Source: Anammoximicrobium sp964645045 (GTDB lineage: Bacteria > Planctomycetota > Planctomycetia > Pirellulales > Pirellulaceae). From it: 64,000 bases of DNA. The translations under genes were made by a program, and so were the position numbers. The stretch spans positions 40,931 to 104,930 of the forward strand of contig CAZXYZ010000027.1 of the NCBI GenBank assembly GCA_964645045.1. Direction: 5' to 3'. Each line of letters begins with the position of its first letter. The stretch's first letter is position 1. Positions 1 through 9,356 of this stretch are shown piece by piece. The notes beneath the pieces are model-generated. The model did no database searches, had not been told where the DNA came from, and saw only the letters and a program-made list of their open reading frames with translations.

Positions 1-65
1 GAAGGCGGAGCGGAGGGCCGGTAGTGTACAGGTGTGCAAAATAGTGTACAAGAGAACATCAGCAC

Positions 66-476
66 ATGGCTTTCAAGTTCATTCGCATTTCCGTCTGCGA
101 CCTGGATTCCGGGTCCGACGCGTTGAACCGTTTTCTCCAAGGGCATCGCGTCGAGTCCGTCGAACGGCGGTTCGTCGAAGATCACCAGAACTCCTATTGG
201 CTGTTCTGCGTCGAGTATCAGGAGCGTCAGCCGGCGCGGGCGTCCGAACCTTCCGCGGGGCCCCGGCGCAAAGAACGAGTCGATTACCGGGAACTGCTGA
301 ACGACGATGATTTCCAGGTCTATCTGGGACTGAAAGAACTCCGCAAACAGCTCGCCGACGAAGAGAAGGTGGCGATGCGGGGCGGCGAGGTTGTGCTTCA
401 GAAGATCAGTAGAGGAAGCACGGCCTGTCGCGCTGGCGTCCGAAGAACTCGGCCGCTTCGTGGCAGTCATCTTTAG
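66..476 (+). pseudogene. HRDC-domain protein remnant with internal deletion
   Basis: The first ~100 residues read like the small HRDC-domain proteins often encoded beside reverse transcriptases of diversity-generating retroelements: an N-terminal FKFIRISVCDLDS-like strand, a NSYWLFCVEY strand, then the HRDC entry VDYRELLNDDDFQVYLGLKELR. After LADEEKV (about residue 102) the expected HRDC core is missing and the frame resumes at GGEVVLQKI, which resembles the last HRDC helix; the following ~25 residues look random. I infer an in-frame internal deletion of roughly 40 residues followed by loss of the natural end. If this was retroelement-associated, the reverse transcriptase would lie left of the window. 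The ATG at 66 has only a weak upstream ribosome site. Confidence 0.5.
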
Positions 477-489
477 CCGCGTAGCGGCG

Positions 490-835
490 GCAGGATGTAG
501 CCAGGGGCGCCAGCCCAATGCCGCTTACTTTGTAGCGGCACGGCGCAAGCCGTCCGGTATTACAGTCGCAAAACCGGGCGGCTTGCGCCGCTCCGCTATG
601 ACGAAAATGCCCCCAATGTTTCCAAAGTAAGTGGCATTGGGCGCCAGCCCCTGGAGACGTTCGGTTCAAGACGCGTCTAGCTCCGGTACGGGGCGGCAGG
701 AGTTCGCCGCCGAATCGGATTCCATGAAACGAACTGCGCCCGAACCGATTGCGACACTCCTGTCGCCCCGTGCCGGGGCTCCCGCGGCATGCCACTTCCG
801 GATCCAGGGGCTCGCGCCCCTGGCTACATCCTTGC
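490..835. repeat. Nested palindrome cluster
   Basis: The outer arms 490-516 and 808-835 are near-perfect inverted repeats (GATGTAGCCAGGGGCGC against its complement). Inside lie the 512-642 hairpin element and a second inverted pair around 685-705 and 762-783 (CGGCAGGAGT-type arms, two mismatches). No convincing gene is present between 477 and 1056; the remaining 836-1056 bases show only the leader of the next gene. Confidence 0.7.
512..642. repeat. Palindromic repeat family P, copy 1
   Basis: The element begins GCCCAATGCC.CTTACTTTG and ends CAAAGTAAGTGGCATTGGGC, with an inner inverted pair built on CGGCGCAAGCCG and CGGCTTGCGCCG. It therefore folds into one long imperfect hairpin. Two more copies are at 45282-45420 (opposite orientation) and 59802-59929. 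Confidence 0.85.
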
Positions 836-1056
836 GTCCCTACGGGACTGCCTCTAGCGTCTTGCATCCTCGTCGATTCAATATCAGACGTTTCACTCGC
901 AAACATCGATCGACTTTGTCTCAGGGTTCTGGCACCCGCAGCGGCGTTCGTAGATAATCAGATGCCAACCTGCAAACCATGTGCGCCTTCCACGCATTTC
1001 CGGCACCTTGCCCACTGCCGGCAACTGGGGCGAACGAGAAAACCAAGGAGTTCACC

Positions 1057-3570
1057 ATGGCCAGCCAACGACGCGCTTGTTTGCCCCTCGCCTTTGCTTT
1101 CGCCATCGCCGCCGGCCCCGTCGTGGCCCAGGTTGCGATCGTGGATCGCCCGGACACCGCCGCACAATACGATCACTACGCCGCCAATCGCCTGCCGCTG
1201 GCGCCCAATCCGGTGGTGCGACTGCCCCTGGGCGCGGTTCGCCCCGCGGGCTGGCTCAAGCGTCAGCTGGAACTGCAGGCGGACGGCTTCCACGGGCACC
1301 TGACGGAAATCAGCGGTTTCCTCAACAAGGAGAATAATGCCTGGCTGAGCAAGACCGGCGAGGGCGAACGAGGCTGGGAAGAGGTGCCTTATTGGTTCAA
1401 GGGCTTCATCGGCTGCGCGTACCTGCTGGAAAACGAGCGGATGATCCGGGAAGCGCACATCTGGGTCGAAGGCGCCCTGAACAGCCAGCAAGAGGACGGC
1501 TGGTTTGGGCCGGACAAGGGCCGCACGGGCGCCGCCACGGACCTGAAGGGCCGCGACGACCTGTGGCCGAACATGATCATGCTGTTCTGCTTGCAGACGT
1601 ACTACGAACGCACGAGCGATCCGCGCGTGCTGAAGCTGATGGAGAACTACTTCCGCTATCTATCCGCGGTGCCCGAGGAAAAATTTCTCGTCGGCTACTG
1701 GCCCGCGATGCGGGGCGGCGACCAGTTGTACAGCATCCTCTGGCTGTACAACCTCACCGGCCACCCGTGGCTGCTCGATCTGGCCCACAAGACCCATCGC
1801 CGGACAGCCCGCTGGGACACCGTCACGGACACGCCCGGACGGGAAATCGTCAACTGGCACAACGTGAACATCGCCCAGGCGTTCCGCGAGCCGGCGGTGT
1901 ACTGGATGCTCAGCCAAAATGCCGATCACCTCGGGGCCACGGAGCAGGTCTGGGGCAAGATTCGCGAACTGTACGGCCAGGTGCCCGGTGGCATGTACGG
2001 TGCCGACGAAAATACGCGCCCCGGCTATAACGGCCCGCGGCAAGCGATCGAGACGTGCGGGATTGCGGAAGAAATGCTGTCCGACGGCTTGCTGATCTCC
2101 GCGACCGGCGATCCGATCTGGGCCGAGCGTTGCGAGAACGCGGCCTTCAATACCTATCCGGCCAGCATGACGGCGGACCTCAAGGCGTTGCGTTACCTGA
2201 CGGCTCCCAATCAGCCTCAAAGCGACCACACGAACAAGGCGCCCGGTGTGCAGAACGGCGGACCCATGTTCCACATGAATCCGCACGACCACCGCTGCTG
2301 TCAGCACAACTCCGGCCACTCGTGGCCCTACTTTACGCAGCACCTGTGGTATGCCGCCCCCGGCAACGGGCTGGCCGCCTACCTGTACGCGCCGTGTGAG
2401 GTCCAGGCCCGGGTGGCGGACGGCGTCACGGCGAAGATCGTCGAGGAGACCCGCTATCCGTTCGAGGAGCAGGTTACGTTCAAGGTGTCGCTGCCCAAGA
2501 CCGCCGCGTTCCCGCTGTACCTCCGCATCCCCGCGTGGTGCGATCAAGCCCAGTTGACGTTGAACGGCGAATCGGTCCCTGCGACGCTGCCCGCCGGAAA
2601 ACTGGCCAAGATCCAACGTACGTGGAAGGACGGCGACCAGCTGGTGCTCGCGCTGCCGATGCAAGTGAAACTCACCAAGTGGACGGACAATCGCGGCACC
2701 GTTAGCGTGAATCGCGGACCGCTGACCTATTCGCTGCAGATCAAGGAGGAATACAAACGCCACGGCGGCACGGACGAGTGGCCGGCCTGGGACATCTTCC
2801 CCGGCTCGCCGTGGAACTACGGCTTGGTGCTCTCGGACGCCGGCCCCGCGACGTTCCAGGTCGCCCGGGCGGATTGGCCGGCCGACGATCAGCCGTTCCG
2901 CAACGAAGCCGCGCCCGTGCGGCTGACGGCCAAGGCCAAGCGGATTCCCAACTGGATCCTCGACCCGCGCGGCTGCGTCCATGAAGTCATCCCGCAGCCG
3001 GTCAAGTCGGCGGAACCCGAGGAGACGGTGACCCTGATCCCGATGGGTGCCGCCCGGCTGCGGATTTCGGCGTTTCCCGTCATCGGCAGCGGCCCAGAGG
3101 CGCAGGAGTGGCCGGAGCCGCCGCAGCCCAAGCCATCGCTGTACAAGGCCAGCGCCTCGCACTGTTTTGACAGCGACACGGTCGATGCCGTGGGCGACGG
3201 CCTGGAACCGCGGAACTCCAACGACCACGAGATTCCGCGCTTGACTTGGTGGCCGCACCGCGGCACGGACGAGTGGGTACAATACGACCTTGGCAAGGCG
3301 AAGGAAATTTCCGCTGTTTCCGTGTACTGGTTCGACGACACGGGCGTCGGCCAATGCCGCGTGCCGCAAGCCTGGAAACTGCTGTATCGCGACGGCGAGG
3401 ATTGGAAGCCGGTCGCGGGGGCGCCGGAATTCGGTGTTGCCAAGGACCGTTTCAATCGCGTCACGTTCACGCCGGTAACCACCGCTGCGTTACGCCTGGC
3501 GGTGCAGCTCCAGCCGCAGTTCTCCGGCGGCATCTTGGAGTGGAAGGTTGAAAGCCCGCAGGCACGTTAA
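1057..3570 (+). CDS. Secreted GH127 (DUF1680) beta-L-arabinofuranosidase-like glycosidase
   Basis: This 837-residue protein is predicted to remove L-arabinofuranose-type sugars from plant or algal glycans outside the cytoplasm. The start at 1057 is chosen because AAGGAG ends 6 bases upstream and it gives a clean signal peptide (hydrophobic stretch to PVVAQ, about residue 25); the frame is open further upstream without a ribosome site. The N-terminal PLGAVRPAGWLK block and (alpha/alpha) barrel are typical of DUF1680. The GH127 signature residues are present: the Glu/Cys of ETCG (about 332-334) and the paired cysteines of HRCCQHN (about 414-415), which in the characterised enzyme hold zinc and supply the nucleophile. 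The C-terminal ~130 residues (ASHCFDSDTVDAVGD onward) look like an F5/8 type C carbohydrate-binding domain. The exact substrate is not shown. Confidence 0.88.
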   Translation: MASQRRACLPLAFAFAIAAGPVVAQVAIVDRPDTAAQYDHYAANRLPLAPNPVVRLPLGAVRPAGWLKRQLELQADGFHGHLTEISGFLNKENNAWLSKTGEGERGWEEVPYWFKGFIGCAYLLENERMIREAHIWVEGALNSQQEDGWFGPDKGRTGAATDLKGRDDLWPNMIMLFCLQTYYERTSDPRVLKLMENYFRYLSAVPEEKFLVGYWPAMRGGDQLYSILWLYNLTGHPWLLDLAHKTHRRTARWDTVTDTPGREIVNWHNVNIAQAFREPAVYWMLSQNADHLGATEQVWGKIRELYGQVPGGMYGADENTRPGYNGPRQAIETCGIAEEMLSDGLLISATGDPIWAERCENAAFNTYPASMTADLKALRYLTAPNQPQSDHTNKAPGVQNGGPMFHMNPHDHRCCQHNSGHSWPYFTQHLWYAAPGNGLAAYLYAPCEVQARVADGVTAKIVEETRYPFEEQVTFKVSLPKTAAFPLYLRIPAWCDQAQLTLNGESVPATLPAGKLAKIQRTWKDGDQLVLALPMQVKLTKWTDNRGTVSVNRGPLTYSLQIKEEYKRHGGTDEWPAWDIFPGSPWNYGLVLSDAGPATFQVARADWPADDQPFRNEAAPVRLTAKAKRIPNWILDPRGCVHEVIPQPVKSAEPEETVTLIPMGAARLRISAFPVIGSGPEAQEWPEPPQPKPSLYKASASHCFDSDTVDAVGDGLEPRNSNDHEIPRLTWWPHRGTDEWVQYDLGKAKEISAVSVYWFDDTGVGQCRVPQAWKLLYRDGEDWKPVAGAPEFGVAKDRFNRVTFTPVTTAALRLAVQLQPQFSGGILEWKVESPQAR

Positions 3571-3674
3571 TGAACTAGCCGAGATGCGTTCTTCGGTCGC
3601 TAGGGCCTGTTCTTACCCGCATCGGGGAAAGGGCGGTGCGATGGCGGCGATGATCCTAGGGACAAGCAAAATTC

Positions 3675-4919
3675 ATGACACAAACCATCGTTGCCGTCAC
3701 CGGGTTCGGCTTGATCAGTCCTTTGGGCAGGGGACCCGAGGCGAATTCCTCCGCCCTGCAGGCCGGGGTTTCAGGAATCATCTCCCAGCGGCCCCAGTGG
3801 GCCGACTGCGGATTGCGCTCGCAGGTCTCCGGCAGGGTGGAAACGGAACCGCTCCGGCACCTGTTCGATCGCAAGCAGGAACGATTTCTGTGCGAGGCCG
3901 CACTGCTTAGCTGCGCCGCGATGCGGGACGCCGTGCAGCTCGCTGGGTTAAGTGACGAGCAAGTGCAAGATCCTCGAACGGGCGTCATCATCGGGACGGG
4001 AACGGGTTCGAGCGTGCCGGATGCGATCGCGCTGAGCGAACGTCTGAAGAAGCGCGGGGGATCGAAAGTCGGAGCGTACCAGGTGCCGCGGATCATGGGA
4101 TCCTCGGCGACCGCGAATGCCGGAGTCATCTTTCGCATCCACGGACACTCCTACGGCGTCACCTCCGCGTGTTCTACGTCGGCTCACGCCCTGCTGCTGG
4201 GGCTGGATCTGATCCGCAGCGGTCGGCAGGACCGAGTCTTTGCGGGTGGAGCGGAGGACGTGAATGTCTTCACGGCCGCGGCTTTCGACGGGATGAACGC
4301 GCTGTCCAGCGCCTACAACGACCAACCCGAGCGGGCGTCGCGGCCGTTGGACATAGACCGGGACGGGTTCGTGATCTCGGGCGGCGCAGGGGTGTTGGTC
4401 CTGGAAGACATGAACATCGCCGTAGCGCGGGGTGCGAAGATCTGGGCGATCCTCGAAGGGGCGGCCGCAACCACGGACGGCGAAGACATGGTCGCTCCCA
4501 ACGGCAAAGGTGCAGCGGCCGCGATGGAGTTGGCGCTGCGGGACGCGGGAGCCGATCGAAGGAGGATCGACTACATCAATCTCCACGGCACGTCCACGCC
4601 CGCCGGTGACATCAAGGAAGTCGAGGCCATTCGCTCCGTCTTCGGCGCAACCGTTCCCCCGTTTTCCTCCACCAAGTCCATGATCGGTCACACGCTGGGA
4701 GCTGCGGGTGCCTTGGAAGCCATCTTCTGCATCCTCATGATGCAGGACAACTTCTTGGCCCCCAACATCAACTTGGACAACCCGGAACCCGCCGTGGCCG
4801 ACCTGCCCGTCGTCCGCGAGACGCGGAAGGCCGAACTGGCCTGGGCCATGAGCAATTCCTTTGGCTTCGGCGGCACCAACTGTAGCGTGATCCTCTCGCA
4901 TCCCGACCGGCGTCGGTGA
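3675..4919 (+). CDS. fabB: Beta-ketoacyl-ACP synthase I (KAS I, FabB type)
   Basis: This 414-residue cytoplasmic enzyme condenses malonyl-ACP with growing acyl-ACP in type II fatty acid synthesis. The thiolase-fold catalytic triad is complete: Cys166 in VTSACSTSAH, His304 in NLHGTSTPAGD and His339 in KSMIGHTLGAAG, with Lys334 nearby and the closing NSFGFGGTN motif. The spacing and motifs KVGAYQVPRIM, GGAEDVN and DRDGFVISGG follow E. coli FabB closely rather than FabF. It stands between two glycan-degradation genes; no fabA or acyl carrier protein gene is adjacent. A role in making a specialised lipid or polyketide is therefore possible but not shown. Confidence 0.88.
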   Translation: MTQTIVAVTGFGLISPLGRGPEANSSALQAGVSGIISQRPQWADCGLRSQVSGRVETEPLRHLFDRKQERFLCEAALLSCAAMRDAVQLAGLSDEQVQDPRTGVIIGTGTGSSVPDAIALSERLKKRGGSKVGAYQVPRIMGSSATANAGVIFRIHGHSYGVTSACSTSAHALLLGLDLIRSGRQDRVFAGGAEDVNVFTAAAFDGMNALSSAYNDQPERASRPLDIDRDGFVISGGAGVLVLEDMNIAVARGAKIWAILEGAAATTDGEDMVAPNGKGAAAAMELALRDAGADRRRIDYINLHGTSTPAGDIKEVEAIRSVFGATVPPFSSTKSMIGHTLGAAGALEAIFCILMMQDNFLAPNINLDNPEPAVADLPVVRETRKAELAWAMSNSFGFGGTNCSVILSHPDRRR

Positions 4920-4994
4920 TTCGGGAGCGAGGAAGTATCCAGGCGGTGAAGGCCCGTAGCTGTTAACAACTTTCTTCCCAAGGAGCCCACCATC

Positions 4995-6812
4995 ATGACG
5001 CGATCGATCCTGGCACTGCTGGTTTGTGGTTTGTGTCTGATCCCGCCCGCTCCGGCCCGGGCGGACGATCTCGTCCTGGCCGACGGCGGACAATCGGCTT
5101 ATCGGATCATCGTGGCCGACGACGCGTCGCCGGCCACGAGGCACGGCGCGGAAGAACTGCAGATGTTTCTGCAACGGATCAGCGGGGCCAAGCTGCCGAT
5201 TGTCTCGGACCGCGAACCGCTGGGCGCAGCGGAGATTATCCTGGGAGACAACGCGCATCTGCGGCAGCTGGGCGTCCAGATCGACTTTCAGGAATTGGGC
5301 CACGAAGGCTATGTGCTGCGGGTGGTCGGCCAGCACGTGGTGATTGCCGGCGGAGCGCTGCGCGGCAATATGTACGGCGTCTATGGGCTGCTCGAAGACC
5401 ACCTGGGCTGCCGCTGGTTCGCGCCGGACGTGAGCCGGATCCCGCAGACACAGCGGCTGGTGCTGGGACCGATCGACCAGAAGCAGATTCCCGTCTTGGA
5501 GTACCGCGAGCCGTTTACGTTCGACTGCTTTGACGGCGACTGGTGTGCCCGCAACCGCGTCAACAGCAGCTCCGGCCGCTTGGAGCAGAAACACGGTGGC
5601 AAGATCACGTTCGGGCCGGGCTTCTTCTGCCACACGTTTGCCGGGTTGGTTCCGCCGGACAAGTATTTCAAAGAGCACCCGGAGTACTTCTCGCTGGTCG
5701 GCGGCAAGCGGCAGGACGGTTACGCCCAACTGTGCTGCACTAACGAAGACGTGGTTCGACTGTGCATCGAGGGCATCCGGCAGGGCATGCGGGCCCACCC
5801 CGCAGCGTTTGTCTTCTCGGTCTCGCAGAACGACGTGGACAAACATTGTGAATGCGACCGCTGCCAGGCTTTGGCCAAGCAGGAGGATTCCCAGATGGCT
5901 CCCGTACTGGCGCTGGTCAACCGCGTCGCCGAGGCGGTGGAAAAGGAGTTTCCCGACAAGGCCGTCGAGACGCTTGCGTACCAGTGGACGCGCCGGCCGC
6001 CGAAGAGTCTGCGTCCGCGGCCCAACGTGATCATCCGGCTGTGCTCGATCGAATGCTGTTTCGCGCATCCCCTGGACCAGTGCGACAGCCCGGCCAACCG
6101 CGCGTTCTGCCAGGACCTGGAGGGCTGGGCCAAGATCTCCGACCGGCTTTGGATCTGGGACTATGTGACGGATTTCTCGCATTATCTGGTGCCGTTCCCG
6201 AACCAACGGGTCCGCGACGATAACATCCGGTTGTTTGTACGGAACCATGTCCGGGGCATCTTCGAACAGGACACCTACAACAGTCCGCACAGCGAGCTGG
6301 CGCCGCTGGGGGGCTACCTGACGGCCAAGTACCTGTGGAACCCCGATTACGACGAGGCAACCGCGCTCGGCGAGTTCCTCGCGGCGTACTACGGCCCCGC
6401 GGCCAAGCCTGTACGCAGCTACCTCGACCTGCTCCACAACCACGTCGAAATGAACAACATCCACGTCGTGATTTGGGCTCCGCCGACCAGCCCGCATCTG
6501 ACCGACGAACTGCTGGTCGAAGCGAACCGGCTGTGGCAAGAGGCCGAACAGCTGACAGCCGGGGATGTGGCCGTGTTGCGGCGCGTGCAGATCGGCCGGA
6601 TGAGTGTGGACTACGCGATTGTCGAGCGGGCCCGCGCCGCTACGGGCAAGAAGGACGCAACGCCTTCGCCCCTGCACGCCCTGGCGGTCGAACGGTTCAA
6701 GCCGTTCACGGAGATGTTGGGAGCGAGCGGCTTGACCAATCTGCACGAATGGCAGCGGCTCGATTTGCCCGACTACCGGGCGAAACTGGGCGCGGCCCTT
6801 GGCGTACCCTGA
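4995..6812 (+). CDS. Secreted DUF4838 glycoside hydrolase-like protein
   Basis: This 605-residue protein has a signal peptide (LALLVCGLCLIPPAPARA) and AAGGAG 8 bases before the ATG. Residues ~25-155 resemble the alpha-glucuronidase (GH67) N-terminal domain: it contains ATRHGAEELQMFLQRISG, then AEIILGDN, then the GNMYGVYGLLEDHLGCRWFAP motif. This is followed by a DUF4838 domain with SVSQNDVDKHCECDRC and WDYVTDFSHYLVPFPN. DUF4838 proteins are frequent in planctomycete polysaccharide loci and are thought to act on uronic-acid-containing glycans; the activity is unproven. With the upstream GH127 gene it suggests a plant or algal polysaccharide niche, though FabB lies between them. Confidence 0.85.
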   Translation: MTRSILALLVCGLCLIPPAPARADDLVLADGGQSAYRIIVADDASPATRHGAEELQMFLQRISGAKLPIVSDREPLGAAEIILGDNAHLRQLGVQIDFQELGHEGYVLRVVGQHVVIAGGALRGNMYGVYGLLEDHLGCRWFAPDVSRIPQTQRLVLGPIDQKQIPVLEYREPFTFDCFDGDWCARNRVNSSSGRLEQKHGGKITFGPGFFCHTFAGLVPPDKYFKEHPEYFSLVGGKRQDGYAQLCCTNEDVVRLCIEGIRQGMRAHPAAFVFSVSQNDVDKHCECDRCQALAKQEDSQMAPVLALVNRVAEAVEKEFPDKAVETLAYQWTRRPPKSLRPRPNVIIRLCSIECCFAHPLDQCDSPANRAFCQDLEGWAKISDRLWIWDYVTDFSHYLVPFPNQRVRDDNIRLFVRNHVRGIFEQDTYNSPHSELAPLGGYLTAKYLWNPDYDEATALGEFLAAYYGPAAKPVRSYLDLLHNHVEMNNIHVVIWAPPTSPHLTDELLVEANRLWQEAEQLTAGDVAVLRRVQIGRMSVDYAIVERARAATGKKDATPSPLHALAVERFKPFTEMLGASGLTNLHEWQRLDLPDYRAKLGAALGVP

Positions 6813-7132
6813 GACCGCGTCACCAGGGTTGCTTGCCAGGAATGACACGAGGTTAAGCTACCCCACCGGCGGCACCAAGCTATTCACTCGCGGTTCCCAC
6901 CGCTGTTCGCCGAACGCTTTCGCTCTCCCGCCCTGTTGACAGAGAATGGCTTGCGTCAATAATGGCGCAAGCAGAAGGAATGGTTAAACGCAAGGTTTTG
7001 CATGGCCGGGTAAAGTGCGAATGGCTGGGTTCAAGAGTGAGGCCGGCGCTGGGACCGCATCTGGCGGCACATTCGATTTACCAATGAAGTGGGTGGTGGG
7101 AGTCGGAATCCGGGAACGGGTAGGCACCACGC
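6813..7132. other. Intergenic region before the peptidase cluster
   Basis: The 320 bases hold no convincing gene, hairpin or clear promoter. The sequence becomes visibly more A/T-rich from about 6940 onward, in step with the peptidase genes that follow. Confidence 0.6.
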
Positions 7133-9229
7133 ATGACGACGTTCGTATCAGCAAATTGCTGGAGATTTGAGCCGGGGGTCGTGCTGGCCCTCGAACGAGC
7201 GTTCGGACCGCAGGTCGCTGCGCACGTTTGGCTGTCCCCGGCGGACACGCCGATGTTCTTTCCGTCGTCAGCTGCGGTGCTTCAGCGTTACTGCACTTCG
7301 CCGGGAGACGAGCTAAGAGTCCTTGCCGAGTTGTCGGGCCGGGCGAACGTGATATCTGCCAGCTTGAACTACATTGGGCATGTCGCCGGATCGACCCAAG
7401 AGCACGAGAATGCTGGTCGGCCGCAGGAGAGCTTTCTGTGCTTTGTAGACCTTGGTGAAAAGTCTAAGAAGCCCGACGACATATTTCGGCGCGATCCTAA
7501 AATGGGTTACGATGTCCATTTGCCGGAGGTTTCGAGCGAGGATCCCATCGCGCTCATCATCGATGCGGAATTGGAGCACTCGCGATGTGTGGCATATCAA
7601 CTGACAAGAGCCTGCAGCAACTCCAACAGCGGAAGGACCTGTCGGTTTCTTGCCCTCACGACCGACGCGAGCCCTCAATCCCCAGTTGACTTATGTACCG
7701 TTGCCCGGCTCCTAATGGTCGGTGGAGAGATCAAGAACCGAGTTGAAGTTGTCAATATGTCTCTGGATCTCGGTCAAGCATGCGATCCGTGCGGGGGTTG
7801 GGAGACGCCAGAAGCCACCTTCATGTATTCCTTCCCGTTTTTCGAAGCCTGTCTGGATGAGTTCCTCGCTGCGCGGGAACGGCGGCAGGGCGATACTCCT
7901 CTGATCGTCGCAGCTGCAGGGAACCGAGCCACGAAGAAGGGCCCGCCCCGATGGCGATTGGGGTATCCAGCCGTCCTACCAGACGTGGCGGCCGTGACGT
8001 GCCTTGCTGGCGTCCCACCTGACCACCTGTCCTCTCACGTCGATTGCCCGGCGGTAGGTCCTTGGAAGCCGTGTTTTGCCGAACCGGTGCGTGCTTTTGA
8101 AGGCCCGTTCGCCAACGCTGGCGCGGCAAAGCCCGCCGACACGACGTCGTACGCCGCGGCTGTTTTCTCAGGTCGCGTGATGGGGATGGCGCTGCAAGAA
8201 CGGGCGACCCGGAAGACACGACCGTCAAGCGGGATGGGCAAACTGGCTCGGCTCGTTCGCCACTCGGATCCCGTGCCGGTCGGAATCGATGATCGTCTGG
8301 TTTGGGTTTCGCCAATCGTGCGGCGTGTTGGCGAAGTCGGCCCGTCGACAGCCCTCTCAACTGGCGGCCTGTTTCGTCACTTGCTACGAGATTTGCACCA
8401 GAGCACGCGCCGGGAATACGTCCTGACGGGATCGGCGGCATTCGTGGAAGCTTGGCTGGAACGGCACCCTGTCAAGCTATTTAACGCGACACTCGACATG
8501 GTGCTGTCGTGGATCGGCGATCTGGATCCAATACACGCCGGACCGTGGCCTGACGATCATGGTCAGCTGCAAGTGAAAGCCACCGTCGAGTTGTGGGGAA
8601 AGGAACGCGGCGCGTCGCCAGAAACGATGAGTGGCCTTCGTCTGACCGCGCACCCATTGCGGACTTGGGCAGGTCCCTTGTACCTTCTTCAGTGCGTGAT
8701 CCCAGATGCGCAATTACTGCTGACGACGGAAGGTCTGCTCGATCCGTGGCGGGGGCATTCGGGTCCGCCGCCTGCCAAGTTGCCGCGGGTTTTCATTCCC
8801 CCACCGCGAGTCTGGAAGCTCAATCCGCAGAACCGCACAGGGGTTGCAGGTCTCGCCGACGGCCTCCTGCTTTACCTCAACCGCCTGATGCTTGAATGCC
8901 TTCTTCACACGTTGGATGGAGATCTCGGCGAGCCGTCATGGCTGACGCTGCGGTTCACGAACGACTTCGACGATTTGCTCGGGACGGCAGGTGTGCTTAT
9001 CCAAAATGGCAAGACCCTATCGAAAGAAAGCGGGATGGACGCAATGGATTTGTGGTTCGGCGCAGGGGCAAAGACGAGAACACCAGGGCTCAAGAGGCGG
9101 TTAGACCGCAGCAAGGATTTGTACGACAGACTCGCAAAGGCGAAAACGTCGTGGAGGGCCAAGAAAGCGTTCATGGGGACGGTTGACCGTTACATTCAAT
9201 CATTCAAGCAAGGAAGGGTGCCGCGATGA
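7133..9229 (+). CDS. Divergent subtilisin-like (S8) serine peptidase
   Basis: This 698-residue protein has no signal peptide, so it is probably cytoplasmic. Residues ~100-355 fit a divergent subtilase fold in the classical order. The candidate Asp is D106 in FLCFVDLGE, the candidate His is H149 in LEHSRCVAYQL (the HGTHVAG position), a VVNMSL strand follows at ~207, the oxyanion Asn is N264 in PLIVAAAGN, and the candidate Ser is S339 in DTTSYAAAVFSG, replacing GTSxAxP. The C-terminal ~340 residues match nothing I recognise and contain no transmembrane segment. It opens a run of three peptidase genes in the same direction, 127 bp before the papain-like gene. Ser and Asn are fairly clear; Asp and His are less so. 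Base composition is less GC-rich than its neighbours. Confidence 0.68.
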   Translation: MTTFVSANCWRFEPGVVLALERAFGPQVAAHVWLSPADTPMFFPSSAAVLQRYCTSPGDELRVLAELSGRANVISASLNYIGHVAGSTQEHENAGRPQESFLCFVDLGEKSKKPDDIFRRDPKMGYDVHLPEVSSEDPIALIIDAELEHSRCVAYQLTRACSNSNSGRTCRFLALTTDASPQSPVDLCTVARLLMVGGEIKNRVEVVNMSLDLGQACDPCGGWETPEATFMYSFPFFEACLDEFLAARERRQGDTPLIVAAAGNRATKKGPPRWRLGYPAVLPDVAAVTCLAGVPPDHLSSHVDCPAVGPWKPCFAEPVRAFEGPFANAGAAKPADTTSYAAAVFSGRVMGMALQERATRKTRPSSGMGKLARLVRHSDPVPVGIDDRLVWVSPIVRRVGEVGPSTALSTGGLFRHLLRDLHQSTRREYVLTGSAAFVEAWLERHPVKLFNATLDMVLSWIGDLDPIHAGPWPDDHGQLQVKATVELWGKERGASPETMSGLRLTAHPLRTWAGPLYLLQCVIPDAQLLLTTEGLLDPWRGHSGPPPAKLPRVFIPPPRVWKLNPQNRTGVAGLADGLLLYLNRLMLECLLHTLDGDLGEPSWLTLRFTNDFDDLLGTAGVLIQNGKTLSKESGMDAMDLWFGAGAKTRTPGLKRRLDRSKDLYDRLAKAKTSWRAKKAFMGTVDRYIQSFKQGRVPR

Positions 9230-9356
9230 CTATCGTTTGTTTCGGGGACCGTACCCACCTCTTGCCCGTGCGTAACCTTGAGGTCGCCATCTATTTGGTG
9301 ACGCGAACTTAGCCTGTATTTACTTTCAACATTATCCCCATAGGAGGTGTGTTGTC

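Noticed and set aside
406..906. 166-residue minus-strand open frame near the left edge
   Set aside because: It is made of the nested palindromic repeats and antisense to the HRDC remnant; it contains translated repeat strings such as DARGSPVGTQG.
3948..6848. 966-residue minus-strand open frame
   Set aside because: It is antisense to the FabB and DUF4838 genes, both of which have clear family motifs, and its own sequence is low-complexity Arg/Val/Gly typical of a GC-rich shadow frame.
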